From: Oscillospiraceae bacterium
GTDB taxonomy: Bacteria > Bacillota > Clostridia > Oscillospirales > Oscillospiraceae
Length of the DNA stretch: 35,776 bases
Assembly: GCA_031261585.1 (NCBI GenBank)
Contig: JAISJJ010000061.1
Coordinates: 1-35,776, forward strand
Direction: 5' to 3'
Positions 17,836 through 26,207 of the stretch are shown here, in pieces. The position numbers and the translations under genes were made by a program. The notes beneath the pieces were generated by a model that saw only the letters and a list, made by a program, of their open reading frames with translations, made no database searches and was not told the DNA's origin. Position 1 is the first letter of the stretch; each line of letters starts with the position of its first letter.

Positions 17836-19064
17836 TATCTGTCGTGCTTCTTCTGTTCGTAATAATTGCGGCGTTGGTTGTACATGAATTTCAGGTAGAA
17901 CAGGCGGTGCAGAAAGCTCTTGTCTGCCTTGTACCGCAAAGGGTTTGACACCGCGCCGCCGCGCCACAGTTGGTCGATCTCTGCAAATAATGCATCGTCG
18001 GTGACGTAATCGCGGATCACGCGTTTCGTCTCCAGCGTGTAGACGTGCGGCTTGTCCGCAACCGTGTATGTCAGCGGATTGTGCAGAATGAGGTCGTTGA
18101 TAATCCACTCGGAGACGTTGAAACCGCTACCTGTCACGTAAAAATTGCTGCGCCCGAGACGCGTGTTGGTCTCGAAAAACTTCGACACGCCGTCGCGCGC
18201 GTCGTATTTCAGGTCGAAGTTGGCGAAACCCGTGTAGCCTACGGATTTCAGCAGCCGCGTCGCCTGTTCAACGACCTCGGCGTTTACGTCGTTGATGATC
18301 ACAACGGGGTTGCCGATGGCGCGCGCACCGTGTTCCTCCAAGACGACGCGCCCGAACGACGCGAACTGCACGTCGGAACGCTCGTCGCAGTAGCACGTGA
18401 GAATGCGCATATTCGTGTCGTCGCCGGGGATAAACTCCTGCAAAATGAACTTGTACGTGTACGAACTCGCCTTGACGCGTGTGAGCGTGTCGATCAGGTG
18501 TTCGCGCGTGTCGCACTTGAACACCTTCATCTTGCCCGCGAACTCCGCGTAGTGGTACTCGGCGGAGCTTGCGGGTTTCGCGATCACGGGGTACGCGAAA
18601 TCGAGACTGTCCACGAGTGCGGCGGGGTCGTCGTCCATCGTGAAGTAGCGCGTTTTCGGGTAAGGTATACCGAGCGCGGCGCACTTCTCGTAGAACTTGT
18701 CCTTCAACACGAGTTCGTCGAGCAGTTCGAGTCCGATATACGGCACGACGATGTTGTCGGGGAAGCTCCCGCGATTTTCGATAATCGTGCGCACATACCA
18801 GTCGCCGCACGCGAGAATGATGAGCTTTTTACCGCTGAACTCACCCGCGAGCGCGCGCATCGTTGCGAGAAACGTGTCAAGCTCCTCCATTTTCGGCACG
18901 ACGCGGTTGTCGATAAACGCGCTGTACGACACAAATCCGCTCTTGCGCAGGCTGATAACGACGGATTTGACGGTAAATGCCTCGTGAAACGTCCGCGCGA
19001 GACTGTACGCGGTCACGTCGCCGCCCAATATGACGGGGACAAACGGTCTGTCGGTGAGTTGCAA
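17832..19064 (-). CDS. ATP-grasp carboxylate-amine ligase, COG3919-like (candidate D-aspartate ligase); probable TTG start at 19064 (ORF track opens at 19109)
   Basis: FVPVILGGDVTAYSLARTFHEAF..., KDKFYEKCAALGIPYPKT, FAYPVIAKPASS, FILQEFIPGDDTNMRILTCYCD, FANFDLKYDARDGVSKFFETNTRLGRSNFYVTGSG; AAGGAG RBS 7 nt before TTG. Confidence 0.78.
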   Translation of the reverse strand: MQLTDRPFVPVILGGDVTAYSLARTFHEAFTVKSVVISLRKSGFVSYSAFIDNRVVPKMEELDTFLATMRALAGEFSGKKLIILACGDWYVRTIIENRGSFPDNIVVPYIGLELLDELVLKDKFYEKCAALGIPYPKTRYFTMDDDPAALVDSLDFAYPVIAKPASSAEYHYAEFAGKMKVFKCDTREHLIDTLTRVKASSYTYKFILQEFIPGDDTNMRILTCYCDERSDVQFASFGRVVLEEHGARAIGNPVVIINDVNAEVVEQATRLLKSVGYTGFANFDLKYDARDGVSKFFETNTRLGRSNFYVTGSGFNVSEWIINDLILHNPLTYTVADKPHVYTLETKRVIRDYVTDDALFAEIDQLWRGGAVSNPLRYKADKSFLHRLFYLKFMYNQRRNYYEQKKHDRY

Positions 19065-19192
19065 ATCGGAACTCCTTAATGTGAAAACTTCGATGTATAA
19101 ATATAGCACAGCGCGCGCGAAAAAGCAAGTGCGGTACGGTGAATTTTATCCGCATCGCCGCGCGGCTAAACTTCGGCGCGGATTCGCGTTAT

Positions 19193-19350
19193 CGTAGGGG
19201 CGGGGTTTACCCGCCCTTTTCGCATTGCCCGTTATTCGCACGCGTATTCGTAGGGACGGACAGGGTCGTCCGTCCCTACGCAAACGTCGTGTGTTACCCA
19301 TGATATTGCGCAAATTAAACGCGAAAGGGCGGGTGAACCCCGCCCCTACG
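19193..19350. repeat. Nested inverted-repeat cluster of CGTAGGG elements (F1 19193-19223, F2 19249-19280, F3 19321-19350)
   Basis: CGTAGGGGCGGGGTTTACCCGCCCTTTTCGC ... CGTAGGGACGGACAGGGTCGTCCGTCCCTACG ... GCGAAAGGGCGGGTGAACCCCGCCCCTACG; F3 is the near-perfect reverse complement of F1. Confidence 0.85.
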
Positions 19351-19413
19351 AAAAGTTCGCGCTTATAGCCAATTCGTCAACGACATTCGTCCGCACCGAG
19401 CGGCGCAAAATCA

Positions 19414-19439
19414 AGCGGCGGTCAAACGTGACCGCCGCT
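19414..19439 (-). terminator. Hairpin terminator downstream of the blaR1-like gene
   Basis: AGCGGCGGTCA-AACG-TGACCGCCGCT, 11-bp perfect stem just past the minus-strand stop; only a weak T-rich tail. Confidence 0.5.
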
Positions 19440-19460
19440 CGAAATACCGTTTTGTGCCGC

Positions 19461-21224
19461 TTAGTCCGCGACTGTTTCGCCGTCAAACACCAACATGTGC
19501 GTCGGGGTGAACGCAACCTTAACGGAATAAACGGTATACGGATCCGACGTATCGTTTTTCAGGTGATAGAAAATTCGGGTCATGCCGTCAGCATCGGGGT
19601 GCGGGTTGGGGTAGTCGTCCGTATACTCCCGGTTCGGGTACAGCGACAGCAGCGCGGTTACAACGTCAAACTGATAAAGCCGACCGTCGCGCATATAGAT
19701 GTAAAACATCTCGCGTCCGCTGTGGTAAAACCAGATGTATTCGTGTATGCCGTCGCCGTTGAAGTCGCCGATTGCGTCCGCATACGCGCCGAGAATCAGC
19801 AGTTGCGGCACACCGTCAGCGTCGAAATAAAAATAGTCGTGCGATAGGTTTGACGAGCCGCGCGGCGCAACGAGGTAGAACCCGTCGTGTCCGAAAAGAT
19901 TGTCAAAGGTTTCTATCGAATACCCGTCGTATGTCGTTATATCGCGTTCGTCCGTGAGCAGATGCCATTCGCCGAGCGGGGCGCGCCAAACGCTGTAATT
20001 GTGACCGTCGAGCGATATCCAACGGATATCTGCGCCGTTTTTCAGCGTCAGCGATGACAAGGTGTTTTCTTCGACCTGCGCGTTTGAAAAGGTTGGCGTT
20101 TCGGCGGGATTTTCCGCGAGATACGCGCTGTACGATTCGCCGTCGAGGGCGTAGCTTGCTATCGGCTGAAGTCCTTCGGGTATAGCAGTAGCGGGTGGTG
20201 TGACGGGCGACGTGACTGCGGGTATCGGGTCGCCCTTGTCCGCCGCCGCGCCTATCAGCACCGTTGCCGACACCGCGGCTATCAGCAGAATCGCGGATAT
20301 GACGAGCGCGCGAACCGTGCGCTTTTTATTTTTCATGATTGCTCCTAACCTTTCTTTCAATGCGCGTTTTTCTTCGCACATTGTTGCGGACAGTACGCCC
20401 GCGGGGATTCTTTTGTCGGCGGCGACGGCTATCAGCGTGTCGCCGTAGCGTTGTTTGCCGTCCGCGTCGAGCTTTGCAATGACCGCCTCGTCACACGCGA
20501 GTTCACACGCGCGGTCGAGTTCACGCCGCGCGAGGTACACCATCGGGTTGAACCAATGCACCGCGCCCGCGAACACCGACAGCCACTTGACCGCGATATC
20601 GCGGCGGCGGTGGTGCGCCATCTCGTGGCGCAGAATGTTTTCGAGTTGCGCCGCCGAGTACCGCGCGTCGGGCAGGACGATCACGGGGCGAAACAGCCCG
20701 ATGAGCATCGGCGTGGGCGCGAGCGCGTTGCGGTACACGCGGAGCGGACAATCGATTTCGGTCACAAGGACGTTGCGCCGTCTGAGTTTTGCGAGAAATC
20801 GCAGGTAGCCGACCATATTCACGACGAGGGACAGCGCGAATCCGCACAGCCACGTCGGAAACAGCAGAGACTTGACGGTGAACGCCGGTTTGCCGACCAA
20901 AGGTTGCGTCGCGGCGGGAGCGTCGGGCGTGATCGGTGCCGCGTCGGGTATGTACGGTGCCGTGTCGGGTACGATGTACCGCTCAACGGTGTCGCGTATT
21001 GTCGCGGGAAACGCGGTTTCCGCAACCGATTGCGGCAGTTTCACGAACGATGAGAACGGCACGAGCAGCGCGGCGAGTACCACGAGCCACAGCGCGTACT
21101 GCGCAAACCTCGGCAGACGGTACCGCACGAGCGGTTTGAGCGCGAAAAACACAGCCGCGAGAACGCTCCCCGCGATCGACATCGTGAGTACGGCGCGGAG
21201 AATGTCGTCACTCATCGCGCTCAC
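19461..21224 (-). CDS. M56 family BlaR1/MecR1-like membrane metallopeptidase with a non-penicillin-binding C-terminal domain
   Basis: HEMAHHRRRDIAVKWLSVFAGAVHWFNPMVYLARRELDRACELACDEAVI; four N-terminal TM segments; C-terminal DFNGDGIHEYIWF (FG-GAP/VCBS-like). Confidence 0.88.
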   Translation of the reverse strand: MSAMSDDILRAVLTMSIAGSVLAAVFFALKPLVRYRLPRFAQYALWLVVLAALLVPFSSFVKLPQSVAETAFPATIRDTVERYIVPDTAPYIPDAAPITPDAPAATQPLVGKPAFTVKSLLFPTWLCGFALSLVVNMVGYLRFLAKLRRRNVLVTEIDCPLRVYRNALAPTPMLIGLFRPVIVLPDARYSAAQLENILRHEMAHHRRRDIAVKWLSVFAGAVHWFNPMVYLARRELDRACELACDEAVIAKLDADGKQRYGDTLIAVAADKRIPAGVLSATMCEEKRALKERLGAIMKNKKRTVRALVISAILLIAAVSATVLIGAAADKGDPIPAVTSPVTPPATAIPEGLQPIASYALDGESYSAYLAENPAETPTFSNAQVEENTLSSLTLKNGADIRWISLDGHNYSVWRAPLGEWHLLTDERDITTYDGYSIETFDNLFGHDGFYLVAPRGSSNLSHDYFYFDADGVPQLLILGAYADAIGDFNGDGIHEYIWFYHSGREMFYIYMRDGRLYQFDVVTALLSLYPNREYTDDYPNPHPDADGMTRIFYHLKNDTSDPYTVYSVKVAFTPTHMLVFDGETVAD

Positions 21225-21588
21225 CCACCACGAAGTACGCTTTCAGCTCGTCGATGTCCGATTCGCTGAGCTTGCCGCCAGACACGAGCGCGGCGACAAA
21301 CTTTTTCGCGCTGCCGCCGTACAGTTTGTCGAGCATCTGTTGCTCCTGCGCTTGAACGTACTCCGTCTCGGTGACGTTCGGCGTGTAGTGCAGGATATTC
21401 AGTTTCTCGGCGGTGATGACGTTTTTCTCCGCGAGCCGCCGAATAAGCGTCTGAATCGTGGGCTTTTCCCATCCGACCGTGCGGTGCAGTTCCGTCCACA
21501 GCTCGGTGAACGACACCTGCCGACGCTCACGCCACAGGATTTTCATGACTTCAAGCTCCGCATCGGTGATCTTCTCGGCTAAACTCAA
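21208..21588 (-). CDS. BlaI/MecI/CopY-family repressor; probable TTG start at 21588
   Basis: ITDAELEVMKILWRERRQVSFTELWTELHRTVGWEKPTIQTLIRRLAEKNVI; overlaps the M56 gene; GGGAGGT RBS before TTG. Confidence 0.92.
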   Translation of the reverse strand: MSLAEKITDAELEVMKILWRERRQVSFTELWTELHRTVGWEKPTIQTLIRRLAEKNVITAEKLNILHYTPNVTETEYVQAQEQQMLDKLYGGSAKKFVAALVSGGKLSESDIDELKAYFVVGERDE

Positions 21589-21625
21589 TCGTGTACCTCC
21601 CAAATAAATATTACAGACGTCATGT

Positions 21626-21659
21626 ACAAACACATATTACACCCGTAATATGTGTTTGT
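21626..21659. promoter_or_regulatory. BlaI-type operator overlapping a minus-strand promoter
   Basis: ACAAACACATATTAC-ACCC-GTAATATGTGTTTGT (15-bp perfect arms); minus strand TTGACA-N17-TAATAT runs through it. Confidence 0.8.
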
Positions 21660-21712
21660 CAAGAGGTAAATGAAAAAAATTTTGAGAAGTGTGTGATATT
21701 GCGTAATCTTTT

Positions 21713-22376
21713 CGTAGGGGCGATGTCCACATCGCCCCTTGCTATCATTTTGCACCGTCTTTGTCATTCAGAGTGAAGCGAAGAATCTCACGCGCGACCT
21801 ATCCATATCTGTCATTCAGAGCGAAGCGAAGAATCCCCCTGATTACCGATTCATCTCGCGACTTGCGTCGCGGGCAACTTTAATCTTTTCGATAGCTTGT
21901 CCGCGCTCGCCGCGCGGCGTTACTTTCGTTCGGGCGAAAGTAACCAAAGCCCGTTGGACGCACCGCGTCCTTCTCGCTTCCGTGAGACGCGAGAACGGCA
22001 GCGGCGGCGTGGGTGGGCAGAAACCGCGACTTCCTTTAACCGTGGACGGCAGATATTGCGGAGTTCATGTCTAATCACTCCAAAACCAATAGTTCCTGCT
22101 TCGCTAAGGCGAGGAAACTGCGTCACGTCACATTAAAAGACACTACGGCTCGTTTCGCTGCCGCCCTGCGGTGTGTGTCAGGGTCTTGGTTCTCGCGCAC
22201 GTGTCATGGTTTGTGTAGGGGCGACCCTATGTGGTCGCCCTGTTGTGGTGCGAACAATGGCTGGCGATTAATAATCGCCCCTACAACCTGTTGCTCAACG
22301 TCCCCGCGTAACCCTCGTCCAACCCTGCCCCCTTTCGGAAAGGGGGTGCCGCTCGCAAGCGGCGGGGGTTTGTTCC
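21713..22376. repeat. Intergenic repeat mosaic (element G; two GTCATTCAGAGYGAAGCGAAGAATC copies; TTACTTTCG...CGAAAGTAA hairpin; element H; third composite core U3)
   Basis: Direct reading; 22214-22376 repeats U1/U2 in the minus orientation; 21767-21835 carries a tandem GTCATTCAGAGYGAAGCGAAGAATC. Confidence 0.8.
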
Positions 22377-22390
22377 CTCGTCCTCTGCCG

Positions 22391-23032
22391 TCACACCCCG
22401 ACCCTCGCGCACACACCTAACACACAGCACCGCTCACACATCGCGCGCCTTGCCGTACACACCGCGCGTCCGTGGAGTACTAATCGGTGGCAGAAGTTGC
22501 TCGACTCGGCGGGTGGCAGAATCGCGCGCAGATCAGTCTCGATCTTCGCGGGTTCCGTCTCTTGCGTCAGTCCCATGCGGCGCGACAGGCGTATGCAATG
22601 CGTGTCCACGACGTAGGCGGGTTGCCCGAACACGTCGCCGAGGATCAGATTCGCGGTTTTGCGCCCGACACCGGGGAGTTTCAGCAGTTCGTCCATGCTG
22701 TCGGGCAGTACGCCGCCGTAATCGCGCAGGAGCATCTGCGCCGCGAGGATTATATCGCGCGCTTTCGCCCTGAAAAAACCGCAGGAGTGTATGTGTTCCT
22801 CAAGTTCGGACTGATCGGCGTTTGCGAACGCGTCTATAGACGGATAGCGCGCGAACAGCGCGGGCGTCACCATGTTCACGCGCGCGTCGGTGCATTGCGC
22901 GGCAAGGCGCACGGAGATCAGCAGTTGGTACGGCTCGCCGTAATCGAGCGAGCAGACCGCGTCGGGGTATTCGGCTTTGAGACGCTCGACAATCGCGTCG
23001 ACGACGGAGGGTTCAACTCGCATATATTTCAC
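22391..23032 (-). CDS. nth: Endonuclease III
   Basis: LLKLPGVGRKTANLILGDVFGQPAYVVDTHCIRLSRRMGL (HhH-GPD) and C-x6-C-x2-C-x5-C Fe-S motif (CTARRAMCERCCVLGVC). Confidence 0.93.
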   Translation of the reverse strand: MKYMRVEPSVVDAIVERLKAEYPDAVCSLDYGEPYQLLISVRLAAQCTDARVNMVTPALFARYPSIDAFANADQSELEEHIHSCGFFRAKARDIILAAQMLLRDYGGVLPDSMDELLKLPGVGRKTANLILGDVFGQPAYVVDTHCIRLSRRMGLTQETEPAKIETDLRAILPPAESSNFCHRLVLHGRAVCTARRAMCERCCVLGVCARVGV

Positions 23033-23282
23033 CTCTATGTCCGACTTTCAGCACGAGAATTGTCACCGTGTCGTCGGAGATGTCAGCAATAAGGCGGTAG
23101 TCGCCTATGCGATACCGCCATTTGCCCGTGAGATTTTCGGTTAACGCCTTGCCGTGCTGACGCGGGTTGGAGGTACCCTCAAGATTTTTGCGCAGCCAGC
23201 GCGTTATCACCCGCGACACGCTTGGATCAAGTTTTTTCAGCATCTTTTTCGCGGGGTCGGAGAGGACGACGTGATAATTCAT
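23013..23282 (-). CDS. RelE/ParE-superfamily toxin
   Basis: YHVVLSDPAKKMLKKLDPSVSRVITRWLRKNLEG...GKWRYRIGDYRLIADISDDTVTILVLKVGHRGEIY. Confidence 0.9.
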   Translation of the reverse strand: MNYHVVLSDPAKKMLKKLDPSVSRVITRWLRKNLEGTSNPRQHGKALTENLTGKWRYRIGDYRLIADISDDTVTILVLKVGHRGEIYAS

Positions 23283-23503
23283 ATCAAGTCCAGCTCTTTC
23301 ATCACCTCGTCAAGCGTATACGACACGGGGTTTGCGCGGTACTCCGCCATCGCGTCCTCGTACGCCTGTAAATCGAGTTCGTCCTCGATTTTCTCCATGA
23401 TCGTCTGACGGATCAGCGCGGATATCGTGATGTTGTTGACTTTCGCGTAGTTCGCGATGAATTTCGCCTCTTCGTCGGGTATGCGCGCCTGAATAACTGC
23501 CAT
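23279..23503 (-). CDS. RelB/DUF6290-like antitoxin (Met at 23503)
   Basis: MAVIQARIPDEEAKFIANYAKVNNITISALIRQTIMEKIEDELD (ribbon-helix-helix); overlaps the toxin start. Confidence 0.88.
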   Translation of the reverse strand: MAVIQARIPDEEAKFIANYAKVNNITISALIRQTIMEKIEDELDLQAYEDAMAEYRANPVSYTLDEVMKELDLI

Positions 23504-23513
23504 AATTATCACC

Positions 23514-23536
23514 TCTGTATTACATTGTAATACAGA
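23514..23536. promoter_or_regulatory. TA autoregulatory operator overlapping the -10 element
   Basis: TCTGTATTAC-ATT-GTAATACAGA, 10-bp perfect arms; minus strand TTGACA-N17-TACAAT overlaps. Confidence 0.75.
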
Positions 23537-23594
23537 CCTCACGAAATGTCAATTACATTATCAAAATAAAACCGCCGATTTAACACAATTGTTG

Positions 23595-23623
23595 TTGAAA
23601 TCTTCGCGGATATTCTATATAAT
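23595..23623 (+). promoter_or_regulatory. Candidate sigma-A promoter for glyA
   Basis: TTGAAA - 17 nt - TATAAT. Confidence 0.7.
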
Positions 23624-23682
23624 AGGCAACAATATCAAAAATACCGCTTTTGAGCGTTCAAAAACTTACACGGAGGGTTCTT

Positions 23683-24930
23683 ATGATAAAGCAAGCAATG
23701 GACTACATTTCCGAGGTCGACCCCGAGGTCGGCTCGGCAATCGAACTCGAATTTAACCGCCAGCGGCGCAACATCGAACTGATCGCGTCCGAGAACATCG
23801 TCTCCAAGGCGGTACTGCTCGCGGCGGGTACGGTGCTGACGAACAAATACGCGGAGGGTACGCCCGCGCACCGCTACTACGGCGGGTGCGAGTACGTCGA
23901 CATCGTGGAGAGTATCGCGATTGAGCGGCTGAAACAGGTGTTCGGGTGCAAGTACTGCAACGTGCAGCCGCACTCGGGCGTGTCCGCGAACTATGCTGCC
24001 TACATGGCGTTGATCAAACCAGGAGACACGGTGCTCGGCATGAACCTCGACCACGGCGGTCATCTGTCGCACGGTTCGCCCGCGAACTTCTCGGGCAAGT
24101 ACTACAACATCGTGAGCTACGGCGTAACGCCCGACACGAATCTCATCGACTACGACGAGGTGCGCCGTCTCGCGCTCGAACACCGTCCGCAGATGATCAT
24201 CGCGGGCGCGTCGGCGTATCCGCGCATCATCGACTTTGAGCGTTTCGGAGCGATTGCGAAAGAGGTCGGCGCGTACCTCATGGTCGATATCGCGCACATC
24301 GCGGGACTTGTCGCGGGCGGGGAGCATCCGTCGCCCGTGCCGTACGCCGACATCGTGACGACGACGACGCACAAGACATTGCGCGGACCGCGCGGCGGCG
24401 TTATCATGACGAACGACGAGGCTATCGCGAAGCGCATCAACAGCGCGGTGTTCCCAGGTTCACAGGGCGGACCTCTGATGCACGTCGTCGCGGCGAAGGC
24501 TATCGCGTTCGGCGAGGCACTCAAACCCGAATTTAAGACGTATCAGCACCAGATCCGCCTGAACGCGAAAGCTCTCGCGGACGGACTGCTCGCGCGCGGC
24601 TTTGACCTCGTGTCGGGCGGCACGGACAACCACCTCGCGCTCGTAGACCTGCGCAAATTCGGCGTGACGGGACGCGAGATGGAAGTGCGGCTCGACACCG
24701 TTCACATCACGGCGAACAAGAACAAGATACCGAACGACCCGCAGACCGCCGCGCATACGTCGGGCATACGTCTCGGCAGTCCCGCCGTCACCGCGCGCGG
24801 GTTCGACGAGCGCGATATGGAGGTCGTAGCGGACTGCATCTACCTCGCCGCAACGGACATCGACAGACACGCGGACACGATACGCACGCGGGTGAAAGAG
24901 CTTGTTGATAAGCACCCGATTTATGAATAA
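23683..24930 (+). CDS. glyA: Serine hydroxymethyltransferase; ATG 23683 after GGAGGG RBS
   Basis: [60 protein letters not shown] (PLP Lys). Confidence 0.97.
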   Translation: MIKQAMDYISEVDPEVGSAIELEFNRQRRNIELIASENIVSKAVLLAAGTVLTNKYAEGTPAHRYYGGCEYVDIVESIAIERLKQVFGCKYCNVQPHSGVSANYAAYMALIKPGDTVLGMNLDHGGHLSHGSPANFSGKYYNIVSYGVTPDTNLIDYDEVRRLALEHRPQMIIAGASAYPRIIDFERFGAIAKEVGAYLMVDIAHIAGLVAGGEHPSPVPYADIVTTTTHKTLRGPRGGVIMTNDEAIAKRINSAVFPGSQGGPLMHVVAAKAIAFGEALKPEFKTYQHQIRLNAKALADGLLARGFDLVSGGTDNHLALVDLRKFGVTGREMEVRLDTVHITANKNKIPNDPQTAAHTSGIRLGSPAVTARGFDERDMEVVADCIYLAATDIDRHADTIRTRVKELVDKHPIYE

Positions 24931-26204
24931 TGGCTAACTACCGACCTTTGGCCGATGAGATGCGCCCCACAACGCTTGACGACGTTGTGGGGCAGTCGCA
25001 CATTCTCGGTGAAAACGGGCTGTTGCGGCGCATCATCGACAGCGGCAATATCCCGAACATGATCTTCTACGGTCCGTCGGGCAGCGGCAAGACGACAGTC
25101 GCGAATATCATCGCGAACGCGTCGGGGCGCGTCATGCACAAGCTGAACGCGACGACGGCGGGTATCGCGGACATCAAGGCGATTGTCGCGGAACTTGACA
25201 CTCTGCTCGCGCCGAACGGGGTGCTGCTGTACCTCGACGAGATTCAGTACTTCAACAAAAAGCAGCAGCAGTCGCTCCTCGAATTTATCGAGAACGGCAA
25301 GATCACGCTGATCGCAAGCACCACGGAGAATCCGTATTTCTACGTGTACAACGCCGTGTTGTCGCGTTCGACGGTGTTTGAGTTTAAGCAACTCACCGCG
25401 TCGGACGTGATACACTCGGTGCGCCGCGCCGTGCGTCTCGTCGAGGAGCGCGACAACGTGACCGCCGAGATTGAGGACGGCACGCTCGAACATATCGCGG
25501 GAACGTGCGGCGGCGACGTGCGCCGCGCTATCAACGCCGTAGAGTTGCTGTTCTCCGCGTCAAAACGTGACGGGGGAGTGGTCGCGCTCACGCTCGACGA
25601 TGCGAAAACCGCATCGTCGAAATCTGCTACGCAGTACGACCGCGACGGCGACACGCACTTCGACCTCGCGTCTGCGCTGCACAAGTCGTTGCGCGGTTCA
25701 GACCCCGACGCCGCGCTGTATTACCTCGCGCGGTTTCTTGAAGCAGGGGACATCATCACGCCGTCGCGCCGACTGATTGCGGCGAGTGCGGAGGACGTGG
25801 GGGTTGCCGACCCGCGCGCGCTGCAAATCGCGCTCGCGGCGGTTCAGGCGGCGGAACGTCTCGGTCTGCCCGAAGCGCGATTGCCGCTCGCCGAAGCCGC
25901 GATTTATATAGCGACCGCGCCGAAGTCGAACTCCGTTCTCGCGATTGACGCTGCACTCGCCGACGTGCGCCGCGGCGAGTCCCACACGCCGCCGCGTCAC
26001 CTGCAAAACGTCCACGCCGACGGCGAGGGTTTTCAACGCGAACAGGGGTACCTGTATCCGCACGACTTCCCGAATCATTGGGCGCGTCAGCAGTACCTGC
26101 CCGACGAACTCGCGAACCGACGCTACTACAACCCCGGAGAAAACAAAAACGAGCAAGCCGCAAAACGCTACTGGGACGCGATACGCGGCGAATCGGAGGA
26201 TTAG
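24930..26204 (+). CDS. rarA: Replication-associated recombination protein A (RarA/MgsA) AAA+ ATPase
   Basis: LADEMRPTTLDDVVGQSHILGENGLLRRII, FYGPSGSGKTTVANIIA, YLDEIQYFNKKQQQSLLEFIE; start overlaps the glyA stop. Confidence 0.94.
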   Translation: MANYRPLADEMRPTTLDDVVGQSHILGENGLLRRIIDSGNIPNMIFYGPSGSGKTTVANIIANASGRVMHKLNATTAGIADIKAIVAELDTLLAPNGVLLYLDEIQYFNKKQQQSLLEFIENGKITLIASTTENPYFYVYNAVLSRSTVFEFKQLTASDVIHSVRRAVRLVEERDNVTAEIEDGTLEHIAGTCGGDVRRAINAVELLFSASKRDGGVVALTLDDAKTASSKSATQYDRDGDTHFDLASALHKSLRGSDPDAALYYLARFLEAGDIITPSRRLIAASAEDVGVADPRALQIALAAVQAAERLGLPEARLPLAEAAIYIATAPKSNSVLAIDAALADVRRGESHTPPRHLQNVHADGEGFQREQGYLYPHDFPNHWARQQYLPDELANRRYYNPGENKNEQAAKRYWDAIRGESED

Positions 26205-26207
26205 CAG

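Noticed and set aside
19193-19350. Clustered CGTAGGG palindromes considered as CRISPR repeats
   Set aside because: Spacing is irregular, orientation alternates, and stem sequences vary.
21739-22136. ORFs 21739-22074 and 21897-22136 as coding genes
   Set aside because: They run through several repeat families and hairpins, with no RBS or protein-like signature.
23013-23536. RelBE-like pair as a novel defence system
   Set aside because: Standard type II TA layout with operator-overlapped promoter; nothing beyond ordinary TA is visible.
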